A stretch of DNA of 64,000 bases from Cynocephalus volans (Eukaryota; Chordata; Mammalia; Dermoptera; Cynocephalidae), in the NCBI RefSeq assembly GCF_027409185.1, contig NC_084463.1:114520133-114584132 (forward strand), written 5' to 3'. Position 1 is the stretch's first letter. Each line of letters begins with the position of its first letter. Shown piece by piece: positions 1-13,400 of the stretch. The notes beneath the pieces were generated by a model that was given only the letters and a program-made list of their open reading frames with translations, was not told the DNA's origin and ran no database searches. A program made the position numbers and the translations under genes.

Positions 1-149
1 AGAAGTCAATTGGAAACATCAACTTAGTAATAGTATCAACAGCAAGCAAAATTATACTTAAATATTCAATCATTTCTCTAAAGAATGTATTCCCCCAATG
101 GGATTTTTGGAACTATGAACTCAGCTTTCAGTTTTCTTTCCTTCCCAGG

Positions 150-375
150 ATAACACAGTAGGAAGAACTGGGAGGCTTTCGAATTGGATGTTTCTAGGTT
201 TGAATTCTTACTCTGCCACTTACTAGTAGTATGGTTCTGCCCAAGTTAATTAAACTACTTTGTGCCTCAGTTTCTTAACCTGCTAAATGGAAACCTTAAT
301 TCTTTCCCACAGGTTACTTAAAAGAAAAATGCATAGACAGTATCTAACACAAAGTAGATGCTCACTAAGCCTTAT
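150..375 (+). repeat. MIR SINE
   Basis: Shows the MIR core in order: CTCTGCCACTTACTAG, a CAAGTTAATTAA block, TGTGCCTCAGTTTCTTAACC, then a degraded tail with AAAGTAGATGCTCACTAA. Old, no target-site duplication visible. Confidence 0.7.
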
Positions 376-589
376 CTCCTCCATCCCTTCTCTTGAAATA
401 TTAACCAAAAACAGCACTCATCCTTCTAAAATTAATCTAACTTATTTGTACATAATAACTTCATCAACTACCTTTTTAATTAAATGAGTGGCTACTATGT
501 ATTTATTCCTTAATACCAGTCTATCACCTAATTTATGAGTTCTAAGAGTCTTTAATCACTAGCCATGTCAATTCCTTTTTTTTTTTTTT

Positions 590-715
590 TTACAGATGTC
601 CAGTTAGGTTAAGAAACTTGTATTCAAGGTCCCAGTGCTAATTATTGGCAGAACCAAGACTAGAACCCAGGTCTCCTGACAAGCAGTCCACTGTTCTTTC
701 TATTCTACCATAAGG
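590..715 (-). repeat. MIR SINE, reverse orientation
   Basis: Contains AACCCAGGTCTCCTGAC and a preceding AGGTTAAGAAACTTG segment resembling the MIR core complement. Diverged. Confidence 0.5.
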
Positions 716-1071
716 TCATTTGGATGAGAAAATACTGCCAGTTTTAGTAAAAAAAATATTCTAAAGTAAGCCTTGTTCTAAAGCATTTTTCTTTCAAACA
801 CATAGGGTAAAGCAGAATTTTATAAGCCTTTTTCTTTTCTTAAAAACAGAACATTTTGTTCAAACAAGATCTTAACAAGAAAAGTAAATAACATGGAAAA
901 AAGAACAGGTGCTATGGCTCAGCTAGGAAGGTGAAGTGTGGGGGTGGTCCTCTAATTTTCCACAGCCCCTAAGCCTTAATTGCCTGGGTAATTAAAATAC
1001 ATTTTTCGGTGTTCTGTAGCCAGACACCACTAAATAAAAACAAAAACAAATCACCACATAAGTCAGATTTT

Positions 1072-1203
1072 GGGGGCTGGCCAGTTAGCTCAATTGGTTA
1101 GAGTGCAGCCTTGTAACACCAAGGTCAAGGATTGAGATTCCCATATTAGTCAGCAGCCAAAAAACCAAACCAAACCAAAACAAAACAAACTAACAAAAAA
1201 AAT
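1072..1203 (+). repeat. tRNA-Ile-derived SINE (colugo-type), monomer
   Basis: The tRNA-like body starts GGCTGGCCAGTTAGCTCAAT and ends in an A-rich CCAAAACAAAAC tail. It is flanked by a perfect 10-bp duplication, GTCAGATTTT, at 1062-1071 and 1204-1213. It lies in the COPB1 intron after exon 12. Confidence 0.85.
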
Positions 1204-1220
1204 GTCAGATTTTTCTTGGC

Positions 1221-1309
1221 CTTTTTCTTTTTTTGGTGGTCCAGTATGGGGATCTGAACCCTTGACCTTGGTGTTACAACACGGTGCTCTAACCAACTGA
1301 AAAGCCAGA
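1221..1309 (-). repeat. tRNA-Ile-derived SINE, inverted relative to its neighbour
   Basis: A T-rich head, then the complement of the same SINE body (GGGGATCTGAACCCTTGACC, then CTAACCAACTG). It forms an inverted pair with the element at 1072-1203. Confidence 0.8.
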
Positions 1310-1364
1310 TTATTCTAAAATAAAAAACACCATATAAAGTAATATCTACTGAAGTAAAACATAC

Positions 1365-1461
1365 CTCCCCAAGGGACCTGCGGACCTCAGTCATCACACT
1401 CTGAATGTCTTCCTTGGTACTACAGTATTCTCCCAGGATCCATAATGCTCCTCGGTAAATC
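1365..1461 (-). CDS. COPB1: COPB1 exon 12, residues 453-485 (last exon in window)
   Basis: Encodes (K)[18 protein letters not shown] through RRSLGE. The acceptor is GTCCTAG and the donor is GAG|GTATGT. It is 97 nt and ends in phase 0. The following family segment was not found in bases 1-1364, so the rest of the gene lies outside. Confidence 0.96.
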
Positions 1462-4400
1462 CTAGGACAAGAACACAAGATCTGAAACACAGGCGTGGCA
1501 AACAAATCTTGAAGCAGAGATCTTTCTTTGTGAATCCATGCTCAAGCAAAAAAACAAGATTCTGCAGATCTAAGGAACTCTGGATGAACATTTCAGAAAG
1601 AATATAACAAACAGTTAAGTTTCAATCCTCTTCAGAAATTTCAAGCATTAAAAGGGAAATAACTGTTCTCATTCATTATCATTAGGAACATTCTAAAATT
1701 GGTAAATCCAGCAGTAAAAATAAAATACCAAAATGTTTCCCAGAAAAGTGTCCATTTAGGAAACACAGTTAAGGTAAATTGGCTTTATCACTTACTACTA
1801 TAAGAAATTTATTATTTTAATATAAAAAGTCATTCATTTTTTATTTGTAGTCACTAAAAAGAAGAGGCAAGGTGCTGAACAGAACAATGAATACAAAAGA
1901 AGTGCAAGGGTTAAAAAAAAGGGAAGAAAAGCAACAATTCTCCAGTGGAAAATATTAAACTGAATAAAGTCTTTAGTCAGCTTTTTGCTAAGATTTTAAT
2001 TAACTTTATTCAGGAAAAAATTAATTATAAAAAGTGAAGCTGTAAGAGATTATGGCTGTCAAAAGCAAAATCTTGATATTTTTTTCTCAAAGGAAGCAAA
2101 CTTCCTCACTTCCATAAATATTAATACATTTTCATATCATAAAAATAATTTTGTACTGGTCCCTTCCTAAGCAGACAAATTACAAGTCTGTTATAATGTA
2201 TCCATCAGATGCTTCAAATGAAGCAAAATGTGGATGCAACAATGCTTTCTCATTAGCAAAGGCTATCTGAAGGGAAACACATATTGTCAGATTTAGGTTG
2301 CATTTGCAATTCTTCTCTTCAATAAATGTAAATGGAGAATATAAATAATAATAATATCCAAAAAGTGACAGCATTTAAAAATATGCTCTTAGTCACTTTA
2401 GGACACAAAATGTTTTAGAGGAAATCAGAATAGAGCAACCTAGCTAAATCATTCCTAAAAAAGAAGTTTTTGCCCTAGATTATGGATTAACTGATTGTGG
2501 GGGTGGGTAAAGGTTGCTGTTTGTCTTGAATCATCTCCTCTCCATTACATTTTCTAACAACGGACCCTTTAAAGATAGAAACTGATAAAAATGCTTACTT
2601 GACCTTACATTTAAATGCATTTTAAACCTACTTGACAGATTTAATAGCATGAAAGACTTCAAGCATCTTCTCAACAATAAGCATTCTCAGGTTATCAAAG
2701 CGCTGAATGGCTTCACGAACAAATTCCAACACATCAGCAGCTGCTGCTTCATTACTGTCACTGAGAAATTCCATTAACTAAAAGAAAAAAAGGAGAAACT
2801 GGATTACACAATTAAAATTACACAATTTTCAGAAAGAAAATTATCTAAGGCAAGAAATAAATTAACATATGTACAGAAATTCTTAATAACAAAATGTAAA
2901 TTGAGAGACAAGCACTATTAAGTAAAGAGAGTCACAGTGGCATTTCTGTTTTAGGTGCAACAAAGTTTATTATAAAACTCACTATAAAAGAGAAGTTAGA
3001 AACCCATAACTCAAAGTAAATTAATTGGCTACTCCTAAATCAATTAAAATCATTTTACAGAAAATTCAGAGCTCAAAGGAAAAATTTCAAATTATAACAT
3101 ACCTTATTTATCTGACAGAAACAGAAAGCAAAATATTCTAGGTATGTGAATTTTTCTCAACTGATACTGCACTTAAAGTTAAGTGCTAAAACTATTTGGA
3201 AAAAATACTTATCTTACTGAATATATAAACAGCATAATTTTACTTTAGGTAATTGTAACAAACATTAAATAAAACAACAATTTTTTTTGTCACTATGTTT
3301 TGTTTGTTTTTCTTATAAAGATTTAAGAGAATGTCTGAGTCCATATCTTTCTGAGCTTAACAGTGGACACAAAAATCCCTTCAGACCATGAGATTTAGTG
3401 GTTTCAGACAGTTAAGATTTCTGGAGTTTAATTGCTGAATAAATAGAATTTTAAAAAAAAACTCTTTTAGAGAATTTCAGACTTAAGGTAATCAAAATTA
3501 CATACCACAGGAATAACATTTGCAGCCATATCTGGAAATCGGACAGAACAGGAATGCAATGTTCGCACAAGAAGTTGTCTGTATTTGTCTGTATCTTCAT
3601 GCTCAGATACGTTATTTGTTTTAATCACTTCTTTCTTCAGGACAATAACCAACTACAGAACAAAGTAAAAATAAGTGAGAATCACATCATGTCTGTCCTG
3701 ATAGCTTACAAAGTGCTGTCACAGTTTTGTTTTACCTCTTCAACATTCCTAGAAGAGACAAGATCCAGCGCTAACTGCAGAGTTTTCTTGCGTACTTCTA
3801 AGTCTGGTGTGCTGAGTACTCTTAGGATATCCATAACCAGATCCTAAAAAAGTTAAAAAAAATCAAGAAGACCAATCTTCTTGGTTACAACATGGAAATC
3901 TTAACTACAGAAAGGCAGGTTCTGTTCATCTTCACCTTAATCCCTGATCAAAGATAAAATCTCTCTAGTGGTAGAAGAAGTAGATATTTTACATCTCTTG
4001 ATGTAATGCAATATGAAGTAATATCACATATGATGCATTCAAACTGAAAATGTGTACTTTGACTCTGTCAAGCTTCAGATCCAACTACTAGTTTATAGGA
4101 AATGTAGAAATTAGAAACAAGTGAAATGACACCACAGACACATCTAGAAGGAGGGGAGGGGAGTTTTGCAGGACAATTGGTCTAGCGTCTTCAATAACTG
4201 TCATGAAAAAAGATACTATTCAAAATTAAGAGATTGGAAGGACATAACAACCAGACAAACTGGACAAACAACAAAAAGGGCATCTTTGGGACACTTGGGA
4301 AAATCTGAATCTAGACACGGTATTAGATAATATTAAGAAATTATTGACAATTTTGTTAAGTATAATAATATTATTTGGCTCTAAAGGAAAATGTAATATT

Positions 4401-7400
4401 TAAAAATACAAACTTTTAAAAATATATGGCACAAAAATATTTTAAAATATAACAAAACTCTAATTTACAAATTACTTTGCTTCTTTAAAACTTATATTTT
4501 TCAAAAATTTCAAACTAATAAAAAAGTGCTAAAAGTCCTAAGAGTGACTCCTGTGTACCCTTTACCAATTGTTAATATTTTGCTACATTTGCTTTATCAT
4601 ACTTTCTCTTCTGCTAAACATTTTAGTGTATATCTCCCAAGAATAAGGATAATTTCTTATATAACTACAACATAATTACCAAATGCAGAGAATTTAACAT
4701 TGATCAATACTATTAACTAATGTACAGTATGTATTCACATTTCTCAAACTGTCTCAATAATGTCCTTTACAGCAATTTTTTGTTGTTATTTTGATCCAAG
4801 ATCAGCATTATATTTAGCTGTTATGGGGCTTTATTTTTATAACCATCCTTACTCTCATGGATTAAGTAAGTATGTCGATAATTTTCTAGAGTCTGATCAT
4901 CTTTTATTCTCAATGGGAAAATTATTTTCCAAGAAATGTAAATTATGTTTAAGTTAAAGTGAATATATCACTTTTGTTAAGAATACTCAGTTACTCAGTA
5001 CAGTACACACAGCAATGGTAAAAAAATAACATGTTAATTTCTTTTGTAAATATTTTTTATGACAAAAACAATAATACCCCAAAAGGCTATGGTGGCTCAA
5101 CAGTTACCCTTTAGTTGACCAAAATTTAAACTGCCTAGTCTTCAAGTATTTTTTTTTTTTTTTTTTTTTTTGTCTTTTTGTGACCGGCCGCACCGCGCTC
5201 AGCCAGTGCGCGCACCGGCCATCCTTATATAGGATCCGAACCCGCGGTGGGAGCGCCGCTGTGCTCCCAAGCGCTGCACTCTCCCGAGTGCGCCACGGGG
5301 TCGGCCCAAGTCTTCAAGTATTTAAGTTAAGACACCAAGGCTTGTGTATGATCTAAATTTGAAAAATAGTTTTTTTTTGTTTTTTGGCAGATGGCCAATA
5401 GGGGATCCAAACCCTTGACTTTGGTGTTATCAATGTTGCATTCTAACCAACTGAGCTAACCATACAGTCCTGAAAAATATTTTAAGATCTCTATCTTTCA
5501 GGCATCACTTACCTGTAGTACACGTTCATGAGCAGGATGCTCTTTCAATTCTATCAATCGATCCAGAACTATGAGCTTTACATTGTTGTCACTCTCCTTA
5601 ATAATTAAATCAATGTAACACTGAGCAGCAGCCTATATAAAAACAGAAATAAATTTTAAGAAGTCATTCATCTATTGCAAACATAGTATCTGAAAATAAG
5701 ACAAAAAAGAAAAAAGTCCCTAAGAAGCTAAAATACCCTCATTAACCCTTCCATTAGAGTTTATGCATTTCGCTCTGAGGAATGTGTCCCTTTATTCCCT
5801 AAATGCTAACAAAGTTGTTATTTTTCAAGCTTAGAAAGATTAGAAGAATTACAAATTAAAAGGATAAAAAAGGGTTGCTATAGGCAGAAAAACTTACCAA
5901 AAGCCAAAAATTAAGGTTTGAAACTAAGGAACAAGGCAGAAAGAAGCAGACAGAGAACCCTAGAAAAGTATAGTTATTGAGCATATTTCAGTTAAGGGGC
6001 AAAGTCTAACACATCTGCATTAAAGCACCAAAAAGAAAGGATATAAAGATGACCTTCAGTAATTATTTTAGTACGTATTTAGTACGTTTATTAATAAGAC
6101 AAAAAATACATATGAAGTATTTTAGAATGATGAAATTTCAAAGCAAAGAACAAAGGAACAAATGTTAAAGAGCTCTTAATTGCCAAAGCTGGAACAATTT
6201 GATCAATAAAATAAATAACGATAATATTGGAATATGATCCATAGAATTAAATATTTACACTTATATAAAGAAGAAAGAAAAGAATGGAAAAAAGGGAGGG
6301 AAGAGAAAGGACAACTCTCCCTTGCATAAGAATTCCATTTAATAAGTGTAAAATGAGGGAAATAGAAAATCACTATTAGAATACCACAGTAATAATGTTG
6401 CAGAGAAAATCTACTGGTGGATGCTAAAATTAGTAGGTGTAAATTTGAGAAGCAACAGAATATTTGCAGTCTTAAAGTATCTGATACCCCACAATATTTA
6501 TTGGTATCAATGGGAAAAATCATATCATAATAGTGGAGAAATCTGGCAGATACCATTGCTATAGTTTACATATAACTGGCCCTCCCAAACTCATGTTGAA
6601 ATTTAATCCCCAATGTGGAAGTGTTGGGAGGTATGGCCCAGTGGAAAGTGTTGGGGTCCTGAGGGCAGATCCTTCACAAGTAGATTAATACCCTCCCTTG
6701 GGGAAGAGGGTGGAGTTGTTGTTCTGTTAGTTACCATGAGAACTGATTGTTAAAAGGAGCCTGGCAACTCCCCTCCCTTCCTCTCTTGCTTCTCTCTCGT
6801 CATGTCATCTCTTACACAGGCCAGCACCCCTTCCACTTTCTGCTGAGTGGAAGCAGCCCAAGGCCTAAGCCAGATGCAGCTGTCCCAGAATTATGAGCTA
6901 AATAAGCCTCTTTTCTCTATAAACTACCCAGTCTCAGATATTGTTATAACACAAAAACAGACCAAGACAACCACTTTCACTGACTGATAAAGGTTAACAT
7001 CACCAGTAATAAGATATATAGAAATCATGTACTCCTCAATATGATACATTGAGAAGGGCACATCACTTCTTTGGTATTCTTCCCAAAAATGTATAAAAAT
7101 GTATAACCTCAATCAAACTATGAGGAACATTAGACAAACTCAAATTGAGGGCTACTTTACAAATTCACTGGTAGTTTTCAAATTTGTCAAGGTCATGAAA
7201 AACAAGGACAGGCTGAGGTACTATCACAGATTGGAGGAGACTAAGACATGACAACCAAATGCAATGTAGGATCCTGGGTTGGATCCTGAGACAGAAAAAG
7301 GACCTACGTGGGAAAACTGGTGAAATTTGAATAAAGTCTGTAGTTTAGTTAATAATATTGTTCCAATGTTAATTTCTTAGTTTTGACAATTATACAATGG

Positions 7401-10400
7401 TTATGCAAATGTGAAACACTGTGGGAAGCTGAGTTAAAAAGCATATGGGAACTTTTTCCTATTTATGCAACTTTTCTGTAAGAATAAAATTATTTCAAAA
7501 TAAAAGTTTTAAAAAATGTCAAAGTATTAGTGGGTAAAGCAGTAAATTGTCCTATTTATACAATATGGCTTTCCAGAACAATGCGTTCTCTGAATATATT
7601 AGGGTTCCTGATATAGCCCTCTTTTTTTTTTTTTTTTGGCAGCTGGCCAGTACAGGGATCAAATCAGGGACCTTGGTGTTATCAGCACCATGCTCTAACC
7701 AACTGAGCTAACCGGCCAGCCCTGATACAGTCTTGATAGAGTAAACTAAAGAAGAGAAAGACAATATTCCACTACTGAAAATACTCACTGGAACCTTTTT
7801 TAGGATCCATCATTTAGGATCCAGACTCATTTTCCCAGATACAGTTTTTAATGGAAAGTACGGAAAGAGATCTTAAAATATCAGTATCATTCTCCAGAAA
7901 CTAGAAATACTGTTATTCTTTCTGTCTCTGTCTCTCTCGCTCTGTGTGTGTGTGTATAGGAAAGCAGGAAGGTTGGACTATGTAAGGAATCAAATTTTAC
8001 AAAATTTGTAGTTGTTCTCTCTATGCCATGTAACCATACAGTGAATTGCAATGTCACTAAATTATAGGTGATAAGAGACAACATGTCTATCATCTAATCT
8101 AACCCCAAAAGAAATAAGCAGTACCTTGATAGCAGTTGGTGCACTAGAAAGTGTCACTAATGTCCCAGCAGCTTCATATTTCACAGCAGGGCTAGAAGAC
8201 TGCAATAAGTTATAGATGCAGCGAATGAAACGAGCCCTTTCTGATGGATTAGCATGACAGACCTGGAGAAGAAAACATTTAGTTTTCAATTGATTTCAGG
8301 GTCACTTGATTCTAAATGGAAATTTTTTTTATGAATGTCAGCTCATGGGATACTAGTTTTCTTAATTTGAAAGCTAAAAATAGTCTTATAAGAAAATATG
8401 AAAATGTTGGCCAACATGGGATGAGGCACTGACACAACACCGGCAATTTCAGAAGGAAATGTTTTATTTCAAATAATTGTTACAGCTACTTATTTATTCA
8501 TTCTATTATAATTTATATTTTTACTGCTTGACATCAGGTTTTCAGATAGCTTATAATAAAAAATATGCATACTATACACAGTGAAAGAGAAAAAGAAAAT
8601 GTAAAATAACAAAAGCAAAGACACATTAACCAAGTACACTAATATGAGTACTATGATAGGATATTAAATTTGGTCCTAAATTTTCATTCTGGAGGCTATG
8701 TCAAAAGGGAAACATGATGGACGACATAAATCTCAATAGATGATAAAAAGAAAATATCAGTTTTTCAAGAGAGAAAGATAATCTTTTCTTCCAAGTTTCA
8801 CTTCCTGTTATTCGGGACCATATTCTATACTGCAGAGGAAACTAAAAATTTTTATCTTGTTCTAAATGCATTCTGATACCTTCACTTATGAAGAAAATAT
8901 CCCTTACTTTTTCTTTTGAAGTTAGTATTCATATTAGATCTTCCTAAAATATATATAATCAAATCTCTATTACTTGAGCACGAATTAGAAGCTATTCCCT
9001 CTTACTATAACCTGGACCCTACTAAACAGAAAAGTCACTAAATAGCAGAGAACCCCTATTTTTGAGAGTATTAGTGGTATCCCTAAACCATACACAGGAA
9101 TTAAAATGAAGTATATATTTAAGATCCTTGTTTCATCTTAAATGACAGTTCCAAACAATTGGTACCCTGTGTTGAGAGGGGCCCCTTTCCTGCAGAAACA
9201 AAAACAGCTATAATCAGCTGTGTCTGCCATGGGTGTTTTGTCCATATCATCCTATTTAATAAAGCCATTCTTGATCTATAGTTTTGTTAGCCGCTAATGC
9301 TATCAGTAGCAAAATTGGATGTTATTCCACCTTTTGTTTTATCAGAACACTAATATGCAATCATTCTTTCAAAGGATATATCAAATTAAAGTGTTGTCAA
9401 TAATGTACTTCATTTAAAAATCCAAGGCTGGCTGGTTAGCATAACTGGTTAGAGTGCAGTGTTATAACACCAATGTCAGGGGTTCAGATCTCCATACCAG
9501 CCAGCCACCAAAAAAAAAGATAACATAAAATCCAAATTTCTTAGCTGGTTTTAGACTTCCTGTTAGTCAACGTTCTACAAGGTCTATTTAAAGTTTCTCT
9601 CTTCTCTTTTACAAACAGGGAAGAAAAAAAGTATTTAAGGCTTTGTTTCTTTTTAGATTTCCAAAGTCATCTGGTATATATACTCAAGAAAAGATCTTAA
9701 ATGGTATTCCAAGCCTAATTCATAATCTTTTAAGTGACTGGACAGTACACCAAGTTTTCTTTGCAGCTGCACTGGCTCAAGCCATGAATTTATAGAATTC
9801 CTTACAGAGGTTCAGCAAGAATAAAAGCAAGTACAGTGTCCACAGATTGGTTCCAAGCCCCCCCACCAAAATCCACAGATTCTCAAGTCCCTCATATAAA
9901 ATGGTGTAGTATTTGCATCTGACCTTTGCACGTCCTCCTGAATACTTTAAATCATTTCTATATTACTTATAATACCTAACACAATGTAAATGCTATGTAA
10001 ATAGTTGTTATACTGTATTTTTTATGGAATAATGACAGGGAAAAAAAAGTCGGTACATGTTCACTACTGATGCCTTTTTTTGTGATTATTTTTGATGCAC
10101 AGTTGAATTCATGAATGAAAAACCTGCAGATATGAAAGGTCAACTGCACTTGGAAAAATATAATAAACCAAAGATAAAAGAACAAAAACCGGTTTATTAG
10201 GCCATACTGTAAAATATTTCTACTATTAAAACATATTATCCTAGCAATTAAGTAGCATCCCAGAAAAAAGCTATTTAACCTTGTATTAAACCAGAGTTTA
10301 TTTTACCCATTATAGATTATCATTCTTACCTTATAAATTAGTTCAACAATCACCAGCTGAAGAATGTCTCCAAATGTTTGAACTTGATCAATACAAGTAC

Positions 10401-13400
10401 TTAGGTAATCCAAAGCTCGATCCTAAAAAAATAAGAATATATTTACTATATTCCACCTCATTCAATACAAGAACTTAATACCACTTAAATATATACACAT
10501 TACAACTACATATAAAACAAATGAGGAAATCAGGGCAAAAAAAAGTTAAATGGAGAAAACTGAAGAAGCCAAGAATGAGGTTAACACATAAAATGTTAGA
10601 CATAAAGTCAAATACATTTTCTAGAAATGGGCCACAAATCTGAGGCCAAAATCTTCTAGCAACTAAACCAAAGAGTAAAACAATATGTGTTACATGATTC
10701 AGGGTATCCCTAAATCAAAACAAACCAGCTGCTTAGGATGATGATCCCTGTTAATGAAACATGTAAGAAAAATCTCCTATGAGTCTTCATATATCAGACA
10801 CTGTGATACAGAGAACCATGGTCTCAAAAATCTCTCTACAGTAAAAAATCAATAAATTTTATTGAGCTATTTCTGATTATGCCTCTTAATGTAGGTAAAC
10901 AGCATAATAGCAAAAGCATAGGTTGGTAAAACCAATTCTACAAAAGAACAAAACACTGTGGCCCATATAAGCAGCTTTCTCAAAATTTTGTTTAGAAAGA
11001 TAAAATAACAGTATCTAATATAACCTCACACTCATTAGGATGGCTACTACCAAATAACACAGAAAATAACAAATGTTGGCAAGGATGTTGAGAAACGAAC
11101 TCTTGTGCACTGTTGGTGGTAATGTAAAATGGTATAGCTGCTGTGTTAAATGCTATGGTGGTTCCTCAAAAAATTAAAAATAGAATTGGCATATGATCCA
11201 GCAATTCCACTTCTGGGTATATACCCAAAATAATTGAAAGCAAGGTCTTGAAGAGATATCTGCACACACATGTTCATAGCAGCATTATTTGCAATTGCTA
11301 AAAGGCAAAAAAAGCGAGCCAAGTGTCCATTGATGGGTGAGTGGATGAACAAAATGTGTTATATACTCACAATGGAATATTATTCATTCTGTTTGTTTAT
11401 TTATTTATTTACCTATTAATTATGCAGTTGGCCAGTATGGGAATCTGAACCCCTGACCTTGATGTTTATTCAGTTTTAAAAAGGAAAGAAATTCTGACAT
11501 ATGCTACAACATGGATGAACCTTGAAGACATTATGCTGAGTGAAATAAGCCAGTCACAAAAGGACTAATACTGTATGATTCCATTTACATGAGGAATTTA
11601 GAGTATTCAGAATCAGAGACAGGTAGCAGTATAGTGGTTGCCAGGGGCTGGGAGTGCAGTGGGAAAGAGGAGTTATTGTTTAACGAGTATAGAGTTTCAG
11701 TTTTGCAAGATGAAAGAAGTTATGGAGATGGATGGTAGTAATGGTTGTACAACATCATGAATGTATTTAATACCACAAACTATACACTTAAACATGGTTA
11801 AGATGGTAAATTATATGTTATGTGTATTTTACCACATTAAAAAAAATTGGGAAAAATCCCTATTAAATGAAGATCTGGAAAGAAAAATGATAGGATCTAG
11901 ATTTCAGAGGAATGCACCGACTCCTTATTTTTCAGTCTTCGTGCATATTATTTCCTGCATTTTGATAATAAATACTGGAGAGCAAAAATTTCAAGATTAG
12001 ATGCCACCAAGGTGTGCAGTCACTGCTAACCAAAAGTAGACTCAAATACTTTAACCACCAGCAGAGCTGGATTATGAAATTTGAAGAGCCTAATAAGTAT
12101 ACACATTACACTGAAAGTCAGCGTACTTCCACAGACATGGCTAAGGGTAAACCCTATACAAAGCTACTATTTTCCTCTATTAAACAATTTTAGATCTATA
12201 CCAACATAAGGAAAAACAGGCAATCAAAACCCAAAGTAGAATGTCATAGAATACAGCCATAATAATTTCAATCTGGAAAAACTATAAAGTGGCTATTATA
12301 CAATGCCTCTTTGATGTTAACTTTAAAAAAAGAATATGTACATAAGTAATATTTTCGAGAAGCATTTAGAAAAAAATGTATTGCTATACAAATTAAGTCC
12401 AAAAATCTAAAAAAATCAAAATATACAAACCACATGTATAATAAACAAAATTACTGACTAAAAACATGATTAGGCCTATGTCACACTTTTAATTTTCATT
12501 TAAATTCATAAAAGTATTTTTTTAAAGTACTTCACCTGATCTGCATGAATTAGCATCATAAATGCATTCCTTTTGCAACTTGCGTCCTTCTCATTCACCA
12601 GAAAATCATGTATCAGTTCAGGAGCATCAGGTATAAGATGTTCAAAATTTCTTTAAATAAAACAGGTAACAGTCATATTTAATAAAAACCTACTTTCCTA
12701 TTTTAGTAACTCTCTACAGATAATACCAAAATGAAACTTACTCAACCTTTATAAACACTATTGTTTCTTTTGTTTTTTGAAACTTTAAATCAATTAGAAT
12801 TGGGAGAAGGAAACACAAGGTTATACCTTTATCTACTAAGTTATCAAACTTTATGTTTTCTAGTTCAATACAGAAAAAGCTGGTTTACTCAACATGTACT
12901 TAATTGGTATCTCTTATAATTGTCTTTCATATTTTCCTTTTAATGAAAGAAAAACCCTTCATTAAGAATTATCAGAGAGAAAAATATAGTCCTTTGAATT
13001 TTATTAGTTGTGCACTGTACCTACTTATCAATACCACATCCTAACCAAATGGGCTAACCAGCCAGCCCTATACTTACTTACTTACTATGGGAATAAATAC
13101 AAATTTAAAATTTATTTAAAAATATTTTCAGTATACAAAATAATGAACACCAGCTTAATAAAAACCATCACCTAGCTCCAACAAAGATTAATTATTAGCT
13201 ACTTTTGTTTTACCCATACCCCTGCCCACTCCCCCTCCTCCCATATTATTTGAAGCAAATCTCAGATAACTTACTCTTTCTTCTGTAAATATATCAGTAT
13301 GTTTCTCTAAAATTAAGGATTCTTTATTTTAAAAACTAATCATAATTCTATTATTATACCTTAAAAAGTAATAATTCCTTAATATCATCATATACCCAGT

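Noticed and set aside
2620..2640. Apparent in-frame TAG after Lys-453 of COPB1 exon 11
   Set aside because: The bases belong to the splice donor GTAGGT; joining AA to the G that begins exon 12 restores Lys and the frame.
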